Source of the DNA: Rhizonema sp. PD37
Lineage (GTDB): Bacteria; Cyanobacteriota; Cyanobacteriia; Cyanobacteriales; Nostocaceae
DNA length: 64,000 nt
Reading direction: 5' to 3'
NCBI GenBank assembly: GCA_029379215.1
Contig: JAQYWO010000003.1
Coordinates: 1-64,000 of the forward strand
The translations under genes were made by a program, and so were the position numbers. The first letter of the stretch is position 1. Each line of letters starts with the position of its first letter. Below, one piece after another: positions 17,379-27,018 of the stretch. Below the pieces are notes generated by a model. That model did no database searches and was not told the DNA's origin. It saw only the letters and a program-made list of their open reading frames with translations.

Positions 17379-18317
17379 TCAAGAAACTACAATGTTTTCT
17401 AAGCCATCTTCTGCTGGGGGGTATTGTGGGTTCATTGATTCAAGTGTATCAGCGATTGTTCGGGCAATAACTAGATTGCGATACCACTTCTTGTTCGCTG
17501 GTACGACGTACCAAGGGGCGTAAGCAGTGGAGCAATGATTAATTGCATCCTCAAAGGCAACTTGGTAGTCATCCCAAAACTGACGCTCCTTTAAGTCGTC
17601 GCTAGAAAATTTCCAATGCTTTTCTGGATCTAGTAAGCGACTTTCTAGGCGTCGTTTTTGTTCGTCTTTAGAAATATGGAGAAAAAATTTAATTATTCTG
17701 ACATTGTTTAAAGTCAGCATATGCTCAAACTCATTGATCAGGTGATAGCGCTTCTGCCAGACATCTTGGGGGACTAATTCCTTCACCCTGACAATAAGTA
17801 CATCTTCGTAATGGGAACGATTGAAGATATTTATCATCCCCCTTTGCGGTGTTCGCCGATGGTAACGCCAGAGAAAGTCATGGCTTAACTCCTCTTCACT
17901 AGGCTTTTTAAAGGACCAAACTTGGCAACCTTGAGGGTTGAGTCCACCGAAGACGTGTTTGATTGTACCATCTTTTCCACCCGTATCCGTTGCTTGCAGT
18001 ACAATCAATAAGCTACGCTGATGTTCGGCATACAACCTTTCTTGCAAATTTTGCAGGCGCAGGCGCTGATGTTCCAGTTCATCTTTAACGTGTTTCTTCT
18101 TTTGGTAACCCAAAGTGTCACTGGGATCGAAATCGGCTAAAACAATTGGTTGTTCTGGTTGAACTCGGTAACGGGGATAATCTGGTTTCGGCGGTAACTT
18201 GTCTACTACAGTTTTTTCTGGTGCCATCTCACTCGCTACTTCTGTCGTCGCTTCTGCTGCGGCTTCTTTAGCTTCAGATGCACCCTTTGTATTCGGTATA
18301 TTGCTATGTTTACTCAT
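17379..18317 (-). CDS. Polyphosphate kinase 2 family protein
   Basis: The 312-residue protein belongs to the PPK2 family (COG2326), which transfers phosphate between polyphosphate and nucleotides. The Walker A-like loop LIVLQATDTGGKDGTIKHV lies near residue 105. It is followed by the lid region WRYHRRTPQRGMINIFNRSHYED, split here as WRYHRRTPQRG and IFNRSHYEDVL. RIIKFFLHISKDEQKRRL and HWKFSSDDLKER follow. The first 50 residues are Ala/Glu-rich and probably disordered. The motif set fits the single-domain nucleotide phosphotransferase branch, but whether AMP, ADP or both are used cannot be read from sequence. It is cytoplasmic and monocistronic. Confidence 0.92.
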   Translation of the reverse strand: MSKHSNIPNTKGASEAKEAAAEATTEVASEMAPEKTVVDKLPPKPDYPRYRVQPEQPIVLADFDPSDTLGYQKKKHVKDELEHQRLRLQNLQERLYAEHQRSLLIVLQATDTGGKDGTIKHVFGGLNPQGCQVWSFKKPSEEELSHDFLWRYHRRTPQRGMINIFNRSHYEDVLIVRVKELVPQDVWQKRYHLINEFEHMLTLNNVRIIKFFLHISKDEQKRRLESRLLDPEKHWKFSSDDLKERQFWDDYQVAFEDAINHCSTAYAPWYVVPANKKWYRNLVIARTIADTLESMNPQYPPAEDGLENIVVS

Positions 18318-18762
18318 CTAAAACCTCCCGATACGCTGGAAACCATGTGTTTTTAAACCATCTAGGAAAGCGAACGCTTGCGAAGCTCTCTTGACGTCAG
18401 CAACCGCCCCCAAGACTTCGCGCGAAACTCGCCGGACGGAAACTTCTGTCCGGCAGATTTCGCGTTTTAATAAGCGCCTAGTTATGTTAAAATGCATACG
18501 AGTAACAGTCCTTTGCATGAGTTCGTTTGCAATACTTGTAGGAAATTCCTTGGACTAAACCATTTTTGGTTGAGATATTAAAATTGCCACCTTCCCAACA
18601 TAAGTATCAACTTTCTGACCAAGCAATACTTCTCTGACTTTTGCTTTGAAAAACTTTTATTCTAACATTATATAAATTCAATGATTGTTTCTAATTGTAT
18701 CGTCTGCCTGAAATTGCCAGCAGGATGTCAATCTTTGTCTATTTTTTAAACAGTAGGTATTT
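18318..18762. other. Divergent intergenic region, 445 bp, with repeat block
   Basis: No gene is seen. The left half holds an inverted copy of a repeat also found at 21059-21137. The right half is AT-rich and should contain the MFS promoter. A 66-codon minus-strand ORF at 18318-18518 reads through the repeat and is rejected. Confidence 0.4.
18380..18454. repeat. Repeat block: 42-bp unit plus GCCGGAC hairpin (copy 1)
   Basis: Bases 18380-18422 (containing GTCAGCAACCGCCCCCAAGA) are the near-exact reverse complement of 21059-21100. Next to it is the hairpin GCCGGAC...GTCCGGC at 18431-18454. The second copy has the matching hairpin GCCGGAT...ATCCGGC. Confidence 0.65.
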
Positions 18763-20052
18763 GTGGAAAATCAAAGTGTTGTCAATCCTCGACCGTTTTT
18801 GCTCCAACCATCAAGTTATCAAGTCTGGGTGCAGGCGCTGGCACGAGCGCTCTATCAAGCAGGATACGGAAGCATCCAGTTCTTTATGCCACTAATCTTT
18901 GTCAATCAATTAGGCTTTTCGGCAACAGTGGTTGGGCTATCAGTAGGCAGTGGCTCGCTCGCTGGGGTTTTGGGACATTTGTTGGGTGGCTACTTAGCAG
19001 ATTCTCCCAAATATGGTCGCAAACGAACGCTATTATTCTCGGCAGGGCTATCAATTCCGCCAGCGATCCTCATAGCAGTCATTCCGAATTTGTCAATGCT
19101 GATTGTCGCAAATTTAATGATGGGTTTGAGTGCTGGATGTTACTGGACAGCTGCAGATGCTACTGTTATCGATGTTACGCCACAAGAACAACGTTCTCAA
19201 GCTTTTGCCGTTTTGATACTGGCAGATAGTCTCGGCATCGGGCTGGGAATCTTCGGTGGTGAAACCTTCCTTTCACAGAGCCTACAGCCGCAATTACTAT
19301 TTTTGATTGGTGGGGTGATTCTGTTGATATTTTTGCTGCTAATTCAAATAGCGATCGCCGATACTGAACAAAATACTCCTGAACATTCTGATACGCTACA
19401 AGGATTTGTTTTAGCTCTCAAAGATCGATCACTACAATTCTTTATGCTAATTCACGTCCTCGTTGTGACTTACATCGCCTTGATTAGTAGTACCCTGCCA
19501 CTATATTTTACAAACTTCGTTTCCACGAGTATGCCACAATCTTCATTAGTTAATGTGGCCAACTTGTTTACTTGGTGTTACATCGGCATTGGCGCAGTAT
19601 TGCAGTTACCGTTAGTGCAAATCTTAACTACATTGTCAAAAGTTCGGGTTTTAATGATTTCAATGTTTTTGTGGAGTGGTGGATTCTTCTTAGTTTGGGC
19701 GACTCATTTGATACCATCAAGTCCTATTATTGGCATGATTGCCGCGTTTATTGTCTTGTCGATCGCCACTGTTATGTATAAACCGTTTGTGCCAGCTATT
19801 ATTGCAGAGCTAGCACCAGAATCACTACGCGGCGTTTATCTGGCGATCGGCTATCAATGTTGGTCGATTGGCTATTTCGTTGGTCCCATTTTAGGCGGTT
19901 GGGCAATGGATAAATCTCCAACGATTGCCCATTCCTTATGGATCGTAACTGCTATTAGCACCCTTTTCGGTCTCCTCATGCTACGTATTTTAAAGCAACA
20001 TCAAGGTAAGCATTTAGCTAGCAGTACCGTAACTCAAGCAGCTATGAACTGA
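18763..20052 (+). CDS. MFS transporter
   Basis: The 429-residue protein has about twelve predicted membrane helices and major-facilitator signatures. The loop after helix 2 reads GGYLADSPKYGRKRTLLFSAG, shown here as LADSPKYGRKRTLL, the classic G-x-x-x-D-x-x-G-R-K-R pattern. A central break falls near residues 195-215 (ADTEQNTPEHSDTLQG). GYFVGPILGGWAMD near residue 375 is the repeat-B equivalent. The fold is that of drug/metabolite exporters; the substrate cannot be told. It begins with GTG (MENQSVVN). The gene stands alone, divergent from PPK2, and is bracketed by an inverted pair of repeat blocks. Confidence 0.88.
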   Translation: MENQSVVNPRPFLLQPSSYQVWVQALARALYQAGYGSIQFFMPLIFVNQLGFSATVVGLSVGSGSLAGVLGHLLGGYLADSPKYGRKRTLLFSAGLSIPPAILIAVIPNLSMLIVANLMMGLSAGCYWTAADATVIDVTPQEQRSQAFAVLILADSLGIGLGIFGGETFLSQSLQPQLLFLIGGVILLIFLLLIQIAIADTEQNTPEHSDTLQGFVLALKDRSLQFFMLIHVLVVTYIALISSTLPLYFTNFVSTSMPQSSLVNVANLFTWCYIGIGAVLQLPLVQILTTLSKVRVLMISMFLWSGGFFLVWATHLIPSSPIIGMIAAFIVLSIATVMYKPFVPAIIAELAPESLRGVYLAIGYQCWSIGYFVGPILGGWAMDKSPTIAHSLWIVTAISTLFGLLMLRILKQHQGKHLASSTVTQAAMN

Positions 20053-20098
20053 TAGAATAAAAGCAGTTGATTGGCAAGACAAGCCGAATAACAACTAA

Positions 20099-20194
20099 CT
20101 TAGGACTTACACAAACTCTACTCATTCTTGGCTTTCTTGGCGTCTTGGCGGTTCAATAAATTAAGCCTTTTGGCAACTTTTGTGTAAGTCCTAT
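20099..20194. repeat. Short form of the TAGGACTTACACA MITE
   Basis: TTAGGACTTACACAAA at 20099-20114 and TTTGTGTAAGTCCTA at 20180-20194 are terminal inverted repeats around an approximately 65-bp core. The core reads CTACTCATTCTTGGCTTTCT then GGCGGTTCAATAAATTAAGCC. The same core halves flank a 190-bp insert in the copy at 39228-39540. Confidence 0.75.
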
Positions 20195-20260
20195 AACTAT
20201 TAACCATGCTGTTCGCCCTAATCTAAAGTTGTGTTGATTCACACCCACTTCTTTCATCGA

Positions 20261-20953
20261 ATGAAACTTTCGTACCAGACTAAAAGCACAATTCTTACCT
20301 GTTTATTTTCGACTTTTGCTTTCATCTGTCCTTCAGTGAGTGCGGCAACTACAGCTAGTGATTATCGGCAATTAGGGCTGTCATATCGTCAACAAGGACG
20401 CTTAGCAGAAGCGATCGCTGCTATGCAAAAATCTGTAGAACTCGAACCCGACAATATTGGGGGAAGAGTTAATTTAGGTTGGACACAGCATCTAGCAGGA
20501 ACCGAGAAAGAAGCGGCGCAATCTCTTGTGCAAGCAATATCTAAAAAACCATTATTTGTCCCAGCTTATAATGCTTTGGGAATTGTCTATCTCGTTCAAG
20601 GCAATTTAACAGCAGCTGTTCTAGTTCATACTTGGGCAGCTATTCTCAAACCTGACGATGAAGTTGCATATTACAATTTAAGTTTAGCATTGCATCGGCT
20701 AAAAATTTATGATTTAGCCATAATAACAGCCAACTGTTCTGCAAGTCTCGAACCCAATAATCCTCATCCATTAGTTGCTGCTGCGATCGCTTACTGGGAT
20801 AGTGGCAACAAAAAAACTGCCAAACAAGTTTATGAAAAAGCCGTCAACTTAGATTCACGATATAGATATACTACTTTTTTAAGTAGCAATCTCAAGCAAG
20901 CAGCTTTTAGTACCAGTCAAATTCAAATAGTTAACAATATGATTAGCAAGTAA
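20261..20953 (+). CDS. TPR-repeat protein, exported
   Basis: From ATG 20261 the 230-residue product has a signal peptide (TILTCLFSTFAFICPSVSAA). At least four tetratricopeptide units follow, with helices such as YRQLGLSYRQQGRLAEAIAA, NLGWTQHLAGTEKEAAQSL and AYNALGIVYLVQGNLTAAV. The GTG at 20231 would place ten residues before the signal peptide and is less likely. TPR domains mediate protein-protein contacts. The partner is unknown and the protein should act in the periplasm or thylakoid lumen. It lies just after a MITE and before a repeat block. Confidence 0.8.
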   Translation: MKLSYQTKSTILTCLFSTFAFICPSVSAATTASDYRQLGLSYRQQGRLAEAIAAMQKSVELEPDNIGGRVNLGWTQHLAGTEKEAAQSLVQAISKKPLFVPAYNALGIVYLVQGNLTAAVLVHTWAAILKPDDEVAYYNLSLALHRLKIYDLAIITANCSASLEPNNPHPLVAAAIAYWDSGNKKTAKQVYEKAVNLDSRYRYTTFLSSNLKQAAFSTSQIQIVNNMISK

Positions 20954-21311
20954 AGCAAAAGTAAAAATAAAGAGGAATAAAATCGGTTTAAAGCCTCTAA
21001 TTTTATTTAGGGAAAATCAGACAAAGATTCATTTCTCATAATGTACACAAGTTTCAAGGCGCGAAGTCTTGGGGGCGGTTGCTGACCTCAAGAGAGCTTC
21101 AAAGCAAAGTCTGCCGGATGGAAGTTTTCATCCGGCAAGCTTCGCATCATGATTGGATTCAAGAGCGCATTCTTTTGTAGAAATTCTCTTTTTACCTTTT
21201 ATACCATTTTACGAAAATCTTGATACAATTCGTTCAAGAACTGCTCCCTTTTCATCCCCTGCAAGCCTAAATGTATCAACGTTAAAGTAAAACGGTATTA
21301 CTGGTTCCCCC
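20954..21311. other. Convergent intergenic region, 358 bp, with repeat block
   Basis: No gene is seen between the TPR gene and the convergent glycosyltransferase. The stretch holds repeat block copy 2 (21059-21137) and AT-rich filler. Confidence 0.4.
21059..21137. repeat. Repeat block: 42-bp unit plus TGCCGGATG hairpin (copy 2)
   Basis: The 42-bp unit containing TCTTGGGGGCGGTTGCTGAC is in opposite orientation to its copy at 18380-18422. The hairpin TGCCGGATG (21112-21120) with CATCCGGCA (21129-21137) follows. Together with copy 1 it brackets the MFS and TPR genes. Confidence 0.65.
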
Positions 21312-22301
21312 TCAAATTACTGAGCAAGCTCTCAAATAATCTGATTCTTTCCTATGCCTGATAGAATTAATGACTTTTTTGACAACACGCGATGGCAGAG
21401 GAGCTTCATTTTTCATAGGACCAATCGAGGTCAACCAATCAGTTACAGATGGATGAGTTTTTGAGAGGCATTCTACAAATGTATCCCAAAACTCAGGCCA
21501 CATCGCATCATGATAGTGAACTATTTTGGCTACCTTTAGCAATTCTTCATTATACCAATCTTTATGTGTCTTACTACCCATAGGATAGTTGTGAGAGTAA
21601 GGCAAAGCACGCCAAGGAATTCCCATGTTGAGCATAGTTAAGCCTAAAGCAATCTGGTCGTTGAAAAAAAATCCAGCGTTCTGAGATGCTATACGTGAGT
21701 TACATATTTGAATAAACGTTTGTAAATAATGGTCGGCAAAATTCGTCGAACGGCGATAAACAAAAACCCCACTGTTCCAATATAGACGGATAGGCACTCC
21801 TTCAAGCTCTGTTTTAATCCATGGTAAGTCTTCAAGATTAAGACCCACGCAAGAGCAAATCTCCCGCCAGTATTGTTCATTGGGGTCTTCTGGTCCTGCG
21901 CTCCCAATATTTTTGTCTGAGGCACAGGCAAGAAAACTTTCTCCTTCTTTAAGAGTCAAGAGATCTGGTTCGTCCACTATGAGTAAATCGCTGTCTAACC
22001 AGCCAATACCAACAGAAGTAACCAACTTTTCTACAGCAGCCAAGGCAGAAGGCTTATTCAGAAATTTGTTCCAAGAATACTTGCTTTGGTTCTGAAAACT
22101 TAGATACTCCACTTGTAACAAGTCAAAAATTTGGTGTGTCTTCTTAGCCAGAGGAGGTCCAAAGCAAGGAGTTACTGCAAATACAGGTGCATTCTTATAT
22201 TTCCCTCCCCATCGGCGCAAGCTTTCTATCATGCGTATAGTCTGTGTCTCAAGGTATCCTGATTCGACGCAGCACACAAATGTGGTTTGATGTTCAGTCA
22301 T
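21312..22301 (-). CDS. Glycosyltransferase-like protein with DxD motif
   Basis: The 329-residue protein looks like a GT-A fold sugar transferase. An N-terminal strand (TTFVCCVESGYLETQTIRM) is followed by IGWLDSDLLIVDEPD near residues 99-113, whose D-S-D is the expected metal/nucleotide-sugar site. LYWNSGVFVYRR near residue 172 and the HYHDAMWPEFWD block near residue 259 are reminiscent of GT8 and related families, where a late histidine helps bind metal. There is no membrane segment, so it is cytoplasmic. It is not next to the main polysaccharide locus (12 kb away), and the sugar and acceptor are unknown. Confidence 0.7.
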   Translation of the reverse strand: MTEHQTTFVCCVESGYLETQTIRMIESLRRWGGKYKNAPVFAVTPCFGPPLAKKTHQIFDLLQVEYLSFQNQSKYSWNKFLNKPSALAAVEKLVTSVGIGWLDSDLLIVDEPDLLTLKEGESFLACASDKNIGSAGPEDPNEQYWREICSCVGLNLEDLPWIKTELEGVPIRLYWNSGVFVYRRSTNFADHYLQTFIQICNSRIASQNAGFFFNDQIALGLTMLNMGIPWRALPYSHNYPMGSKTHKDWYNEELLKVAKIVHYHDAMWPEFWDTFVECLSKTHPSVTDWLTSIGPMKNEAPLPSRVVKKVINSIRHRKESDYLRACSVI

Positions 22302-22787
22302 AATGTACCTTTAATACTCCGTAACACATCCTTTATCGATTTACTGCAGCAATAAAATGAAATGCTTGAAATAGATACTTTAGAAGTCCATGCTATGTAG
22401 GAGAAGGATTGTCTCAGAAGCCTATACCTTCAGGTAATACAAAGGATATGCAGACGGAGACATGGTAACTTTTATTGCAGAGATATAAGTAGCAATGTAT
22501 ACGTCTAAAACAAGTTTTCAGACTAAGGTGAAATGGAATGCTATCCCAGGAGCAAAATTTGGAAACAAAAGTATTCAAGTTACACTCACTGCATCGACAA
22601 AGCCCCACTTAGTACCGCTACCACGGGTTTCAACGAACGCATAATTAATTTTCACGTCCTTATTCTGTTGCGAACACTAGCCTGCACTAGCACTCTTATC
22701 CAGAATGAGAAGCTTACTTCCTTGAACGCACTTGTTTGGGTTCCAACTGGGAAGAAGTGCCTATGATGAAATTGGGCAATATTCCTT

Positions 22788-22811
22788 ACAATTAGGTTTA
22801 AACCTAATTGT
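22788..22811. repeat. 24-bp perfect palindrome
   Basis: ACAATTAGGTTT followed by AAACCTAATTGT forms an uninterrupted palindrome with a central GTTTAAAC. It has no loop, so a protein-binding site is as likely as an RNA hairpin. No gene starts close to it. Confidence 0.6.
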
Positions 22812-23594
22812 GTTTTGGACGCCGATATTGCACGCTATTTTGACCAAATTAACCATAAGACAAATTCGCGAATGGTTGAGAGCGGGTGTAGTTGATTTTT
22901 CTGGCTATTCTAATAGGGACAAATCCGATAATACAAAATCTTTTGGATAGCCTTAGGGCGGATGCACTTCGCCGTTACTAGCGAATATCAATTTTCAAAG
23001 CATGGAAAACTAAATTCAACAACTGACTCTTGCGTTACCCTTATATAACGCGGTTAACCTTAAAGCAATAAGCTTAATTGAGATTTGTAAATGATTTTAT
23101 CATTTGACACAAAAACATTATCTTTACAGTAACACCTTTGTCAATACCCGAGCGTCTGAATCTTTATGATAATTTTTTATATTTTTTGAGTGTAATCTGC
23201 TTGTTCTACTATTTGAAGTGTGGCAAGTAGGTTAATGGTGAGTATAAAATTATTGATGAAGCCAAGGCGTGTATATATGGTGCGTTCGCTCGCTTTAGGC
23301 TAAATATTATACTTAAGTGTAGGAAGCTGCAATCATAGATACTCAAAATCGTAGACAGCATCTATCAGTGGAGAGATATGATTATAAACTACTAAAAAGC
23401 CTTAAACCAAGCTTTTTAATTTTGTGGAAAATCAGTAGAGATGGAAATCGTTCCCAAAGGTTGTATTTTGATGAAAAGCCTCCCTGCAACTTCTCTGCGC
23501 TTACATCCGTTTTGACATAAATGAACCACACTGTGTGGTAATAGCAAACAGCCGTACCCTACACAAAACGCTTCTAAGACTGTGGTCTAGCTAC

Positions 23595-23640
23595 GTAAAG
23601 CTCGCGAGAGAGTGAAGTTTCACTCTCTTGCAGACTTTAC
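23595..23640. repeat. Hairpin with GAGAGAGTGAA arms
   Basis: GTAAAG and CTTTAC close the outside, and GCGAGAGAGTGAA with TTCACTCTCTTGC form the inner arms around GT. No T-run follows. It is probably another dispersed repeat. Confidence 0.5.
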
Positions 23641-23915
23641 CTGAAAATTGCTATAACTTTCCAAGATAAATTTTTAATTCCATGTTCGTAGTACTAGTTT
23701 AAACTTCAGGAATGACAAATCAGGAATTCCTCACTAATGGTACTTGCGAAGACATTTATGAATGCATAAAAATAAATTTTTTCTATACTTTCATGGAAAC
23801 GGATTCATCATTTGCTTAATAATTAAGCTGAGCAAATTATTTTGCTCTATGACCCATTCCTCATAAAGTTTTTCCATCTTGGTATAAAATGCAATCATTG
23901 AGATAAAAGGTGACC

Positions 23916-24263
23916 ATGACTTCTTTAACACAACAAAAGTGCAGTGCCTGTCATCAAGATGCACCACGAGTCACAGAGGCGGAAATTGCAGAATTTAAAC
24001 CGCAAATTCCTCATTGGGAAATTATCAATGTTGATGGAGAAGCGCGTCTAGAACGTACCTATAAATTTAGCGATTTTCAAACAGCACTCGCCTTTACCAA
24101 TCGTGTCGGCGAGATTGCAGAGGCACAAGGACATCATCCAGCATTACTTACTGAATGGGGTCAGGTCAAGGTGAGTTGGTGGACTCACGCAATTCACGGA
24201 CTTCATCGCAATGATTTTATCATGTCAGCAAAAACTGATGAAATTGCTACTCAAGAAAGCTGA
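23916..24263 (+). CDS. Pterin-4a-carbinolamine dehydratase
   Basis: The 115-residue protein belongs to the PCD/DCoH family, which dehydrates 4a-hydroxytetrahydrobiopterin. The active-site signature is [20 protein letters not shown], containing the two adjacent histidines. Later come [16 protein letters not shown] and, earlier, [20 protein letters not shown]. The N-terminal [12 protein letters not shown] extension is common in cyanobacterial members. ATG at 23916 has AAAAGG five bases upstream; the GTG at 23910 overlaps that site. No phenylalanine hydroxylase gene is nearby. Cyanobacterial copies may serve pterin recycling generally (inference). Confidence 0.92.
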   Translation: MTSLTQQKCSACHQDAPRVTEAEIAEFKPQIPHWEIINVDGEARLERTYKFSDFQTALAFTNRVGEIAEAQGHHPALLTEWGQVKVSWWTHAIHGLHRNDFIMSAKTDEIATQES

Positions 24264-24351
24264 AAGTCATTAGTACAGGGAGACACGAGACAGGAAGCAA
24301 GGGAGTCATTATTCTCCCCTCTCCCCACATTGGCGATCGCTCTATGAATAT

Positions 24352-24380
24352 GCTATATTTAACTCATAGTCGTTATGAGT
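24352..24380 (+). promoter_or_regulatory. Possible operator/promoter before the NTRC gene
   Basis: ACTCATA at 24362-24368 and TATGAGT at 24374-24380 form a 7-bp inverted repeat with a 5-bp spacer, ending 10 bp before the start codon. A TATATT at 24352-24357 could be the -10 box. An inverted repeat here would cover the transcription start, as an operator would. This is a motif reading only. Confidence 0.35.
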
Positions 24381-24390
24381 TTGTTTTAAT

Positions 24391-25761
24391 ATGAGTGATG
24401 CCATAGAAAATTTGGTAATTATCGGTTCCGGGCCTGCAGGATACACAGCTGCTATTTACGCGGCAAGGGCTAACCTTAAACCAGTTATATTTGAGGGATT
24501 TCAAGCTGGGGGCTTACCTGGTGGGCAATTGATGACAACCACTGAGGTAGAGAACTTTCCTGGGTTTCCTGAAGGAATTACAGGACCAGAATTAATGGAT
24601 CGCATGAAGGCGCAGGCGGAGCGCTGGGGGGCTGAGTTATATACTGAAGACGTCACTGAAGTAGACTTAACTCAGCGTCCTTTTACTGTACGTTCGGAGG
24701 AACGAGAATTTAAAACTCACAGCATTGTTATCGCTACAGGTGCGACAGCAAAGCGCTTGGGTTTACCTGGCGAAGATCAATTTTGGAGTCACGGGATCTC
24801 CGCTTGTGCAATTTGCGATGGTGCCACACCTATTTTCCACGGTGCGGATTTAGCTGTGATCGGCGGTGGAGACTCAGCTGTGGAAGAAGCGGTTTACCTC
24901 ACAAAGTACGGTTCGTCGGTGAATATGCTATTGCGGGGAGACAAAATGCGGGCTTCCAAAGCCATGCAAGACAGGGCATTAAGTAATCCAAAAATCCAAG
25001 TTCACTTTAATACCGAAACGCTGCATGTGTTCGGTAATGGTCACATGGATGGAGTCAAAATCCGCAACACCAAAACTGGCGAAGAAAGCGAACTGCACGT
25101 TAAAGGTTTGTTCTACGCTGTTGGTCATAATCCCAATACATCTTTATTCACTGGACAACTGGAACTTGATGAAGTCGGTTACATTGTCACCAAACACGGT
25201 TCACCAGAAACAAGCGTAGAAGGCGTTTTTGCTGCAGGCGACGTACAGGATCATGAGTATCGTCAGGCGATTACTGCTGCAGGAAGTGGCTGTATGGGGG
25301 CGATGTTGGCAGAACGTTGGTTGTCCGTGAATGGTTTGATTCAGGAATTCCACCAACAAGCGGAAACTCCAAGTAATGAATATGAAGTTCAGCCAGAGCA
25401 AAAGAAAACTGAAGAAAAACTTTCTCAGGAATTTGATTTGAATACGACACGCCATGAAGGTGGTTATGCATTACGGAAGTTATTCCACGAAAGCGATCGC
25501 CCAATGATTGTCAAATATGTTTCTCCTGGCTGTGGTCCCTGCCATACCCTCAAGCCCATCTTAAATAAAGTCGTGGATGAATTTGACGGCAAAATCCACT
25601 TTGTAGAAATTGACATCGACAAAGACCGAGATATTGCCGAGAGTGGCGGTGTGACAGGGACGCCGACAGTTCAGTTCTTCAAAAATAAGGAACTGTTGAA
25701 GGAAGTCAAAGGCGTCAAGTCAAAGAGTGAGTATCGCCAATTGGTGGAAAGTTATCTGTAG
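24391..25761 (+). CDS. NADPH-thioredoxin reductase with C-terminal thioredoxin (NTRC)
   Basis: The 456-residue protein fuses an NADPH-dependent thioredoxin reductase (residues 1-310) with a thioredoxin domain (about 345-456), the NTRC architecture of oxygenic phototrophs. It passes NADPH electrons to 2-Cys peroxiredoxin and other targets. The FAD loop [12 protein letters not shown] is near residue 10. The redox pair CAIC is at 139-142, the NADPH loop [12 protein letters not shown] near 165, and [14 protein letters not shown] near 280. The thioredoxin site SPGCGPCH has Cys at 381 and 384. The linker around 320-345 is charged and flexible. The gene follows the pterin dehydratase by 127 bp and has an inverted repeat just before its start. 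Confidence 0.95.
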   Translation: MSDAIENLVIIGSGPAGYTAAIYAARANLKPVIFEGFQAGGLPGGQLMTTTEVENFPGFPEGITGPELMDRMKAQAERWGAELYTEDVTEVDLTQRPFTVRSEEREFKTHSIVIATGATAKRLGLPGEDQFWSHGISACAICDGATPIFHGADLAVIGGGDSAVEEAVYLTKYGSSVNMLLRGDKMRASKAMQDRALSNPKIQVHFNTETLHVFGNGHMDGVKIRNTKTGEESELHVKGLFYAVGHNPNTSLFTGQLELDEVGYIVTKHGSPETSVEGVFAAGDVQDHEYRQAITAAGSGCMGAMLAERWLSVNGLIQEFHQQAETPSNEYEVQPEQKKTEEKLSQEFDLNTTRHEGGYALRKLFHESDRPMIVKYVSPGCGPCHTLKPILNKVVDEFDGKIHFVEIDIDKDRDIAESGGVTGTPTVQFFKNKELLKEVKGVKSKSEYRQLVESYL

Positions 25762-25870
25762 AAATTAGTACTCAGCACTCAGCTTTCTGCTAAACTGCAA
25801 CATATTTCCTTTATCCTTAGTCATTAACTGATTACTATTTAAGCTGATGGCTTGAAGCTGATTGCTGCGT

Positions 25871-26764
25871 ATGACCACGACAAAAAGTCCATCAAGATTT
25901 TTTCGATTTGCTAAAAACCCCAGCCTGTCTCAGCAATTGATGCGGGTGGGGTTAATTATTACCTTCTTGTTTATATTCATAGCATTTTTCGCTCCTGTCT
26001 TTCAGGCATTGGGCTGGGTGCAAAACCCTACAGATTCCTTGGTGAACCCAATTCACGAACCACCCTCACTTAAATATTGGTTTGGTACCAGTCGTCAAGG
26101 CTATGATATATTTTCGCGCACATTATTTGGTACCCAAGCCGCATTGCAGGTCGTGTTGCTGGCGACAGCGCTAAGTATGCTTATTGGTGTGCCTTTGGGC
26201 ATGTTAAGTGGCTATATTGGCGGTAAACTAGATAGAGTTTTGCTATTTATCATGGATAGCATTTATACTCTGCCTGGGTTACTACTGTCAGTAACATTGG
26301 CGTTTGTGGTTGGGCGTGGGATCTTAAATGCCGCGCTGGCAATTAGTATTGCTTACATTCCCCAATATTACCGTGTTGTCCGCAATCATACAGTTAGTGT
26401 TAAAACTGAAGTATTTATTGAGGCCGCTCAAGCCTTAGGTGCGAATACTTGGCAAGTTCTTTCGCGATATCTATTTTTCAATGTTATTCAAAGTGTACCC
26501 GTCCTCTTTACCCTCAATGCGGCTGATGCAATTTTGGTTTTAGGTGGGTTAGGTTTTCTAGGGTTAGGACTTCCAGAAGAAGTGCCAGAATGGGGGCACG
26601 ATCTAAAACAAGCTTTGGATGCCCTTCCTACAGGGATTTGGTGGACGACTCTTTTCCCTGGTTTAGCTTTGACGTTAATGGTTGTGGGGTTATCACTACT
26701 AGGTGAGGGATTGAACGATTTTGTCAATCCCCGTTTGCGGAGAGATAATAAAATACGTCAGTAA
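25871..26764 (+). CDS. ABC transporter permease, OppC/DppC type
   Basis: The 297-residue inner-membrane permease has about six helices and the BPD_transp_1 signature. The cytoplasmic EAA loop reads FIEAAQALGANTWQVLSRYL near residue 176. LGGLGFLGLGLPEEVPEWG and the C-terminal GLSLLGEGLNDFVNPRLRR are typical of the OppC half of oligopeptide/nickel transporters. Start: ATG 25871 (MTTTKSPS); a TTG three codons earlier also exists. No OppB partner, ATPase or binding protein is in the window, so the transporter must be completed from elsewhere, as often happens in cyanobacteria. Confidence 0.9.
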   Translation: MTTTKSPSRFFRFAKNPSLSQQLMRVGLIITFLFIFIAFFAPVFQALGWVQNPTDSLVNPIHEPPSLKYWFGTSRQGYDIFSRTLFGTQAALQVVLLATALSMLIGVPLGMLSGYIGGKLDRVLLFIMDSIYTLPGLLLSVTLAFVVGRGILNAALAISIAYIPQYYRVVRNHTVSVKTEVFIEAAQALGANTWQVLSRYLFFNVIQSVPVLFTLNAADAILVLGGLGFLGLGLPEEVPEWGHDLKQALDALPTGIWWTTLFPGLALTLMVVGLSLLGEGLNDFVNPRLRRDNKIRQ

Positions 26765-27018
26765 GTAAGTGGGCGTGAATAAACACAGCTTTTCATTAAA
26801 GTTTGGTCTTCCGAATAGAGGATTCTGTCCGGAAGAGGAGCTGTTAATGGGAAGAAATTTAGTTATGAGTTGGTTTCTGAATCAGTCAACATTTGGTAAT
26901 ATAAAGGTTTTTTTGTACCAATATGTAATTGGCTGAGGCTGGCTCCTTTTTTCCAAGTCCCTATTTCAACGTTTAATTGTCTAAAATTTTGTTTGTGGTA
27001 TTTCTAATTTAGAGTTTT

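Larger units (their letters stand above)
22302..23915. other. Gene-free stretch, about 1.6 kb
   Basis: I find no supported gene, tRNA or structured RNA here. Several short ORFs (22414-22608 minus, 22533-22766 plus, 22732-22950 plus) have no recognisable content. Clear structures are a 24-bp perfect palindrome at 22788-22811 and a hairpin at 23595-23640. The stretch may be the remains of decayed genes. Confidence 0.4.

Noticed and set aside
22732..22950. Plus-strand 72-codon ORF containing the palindrome
   Set aside because: The frame spans the palindrome and has no recognisable content.
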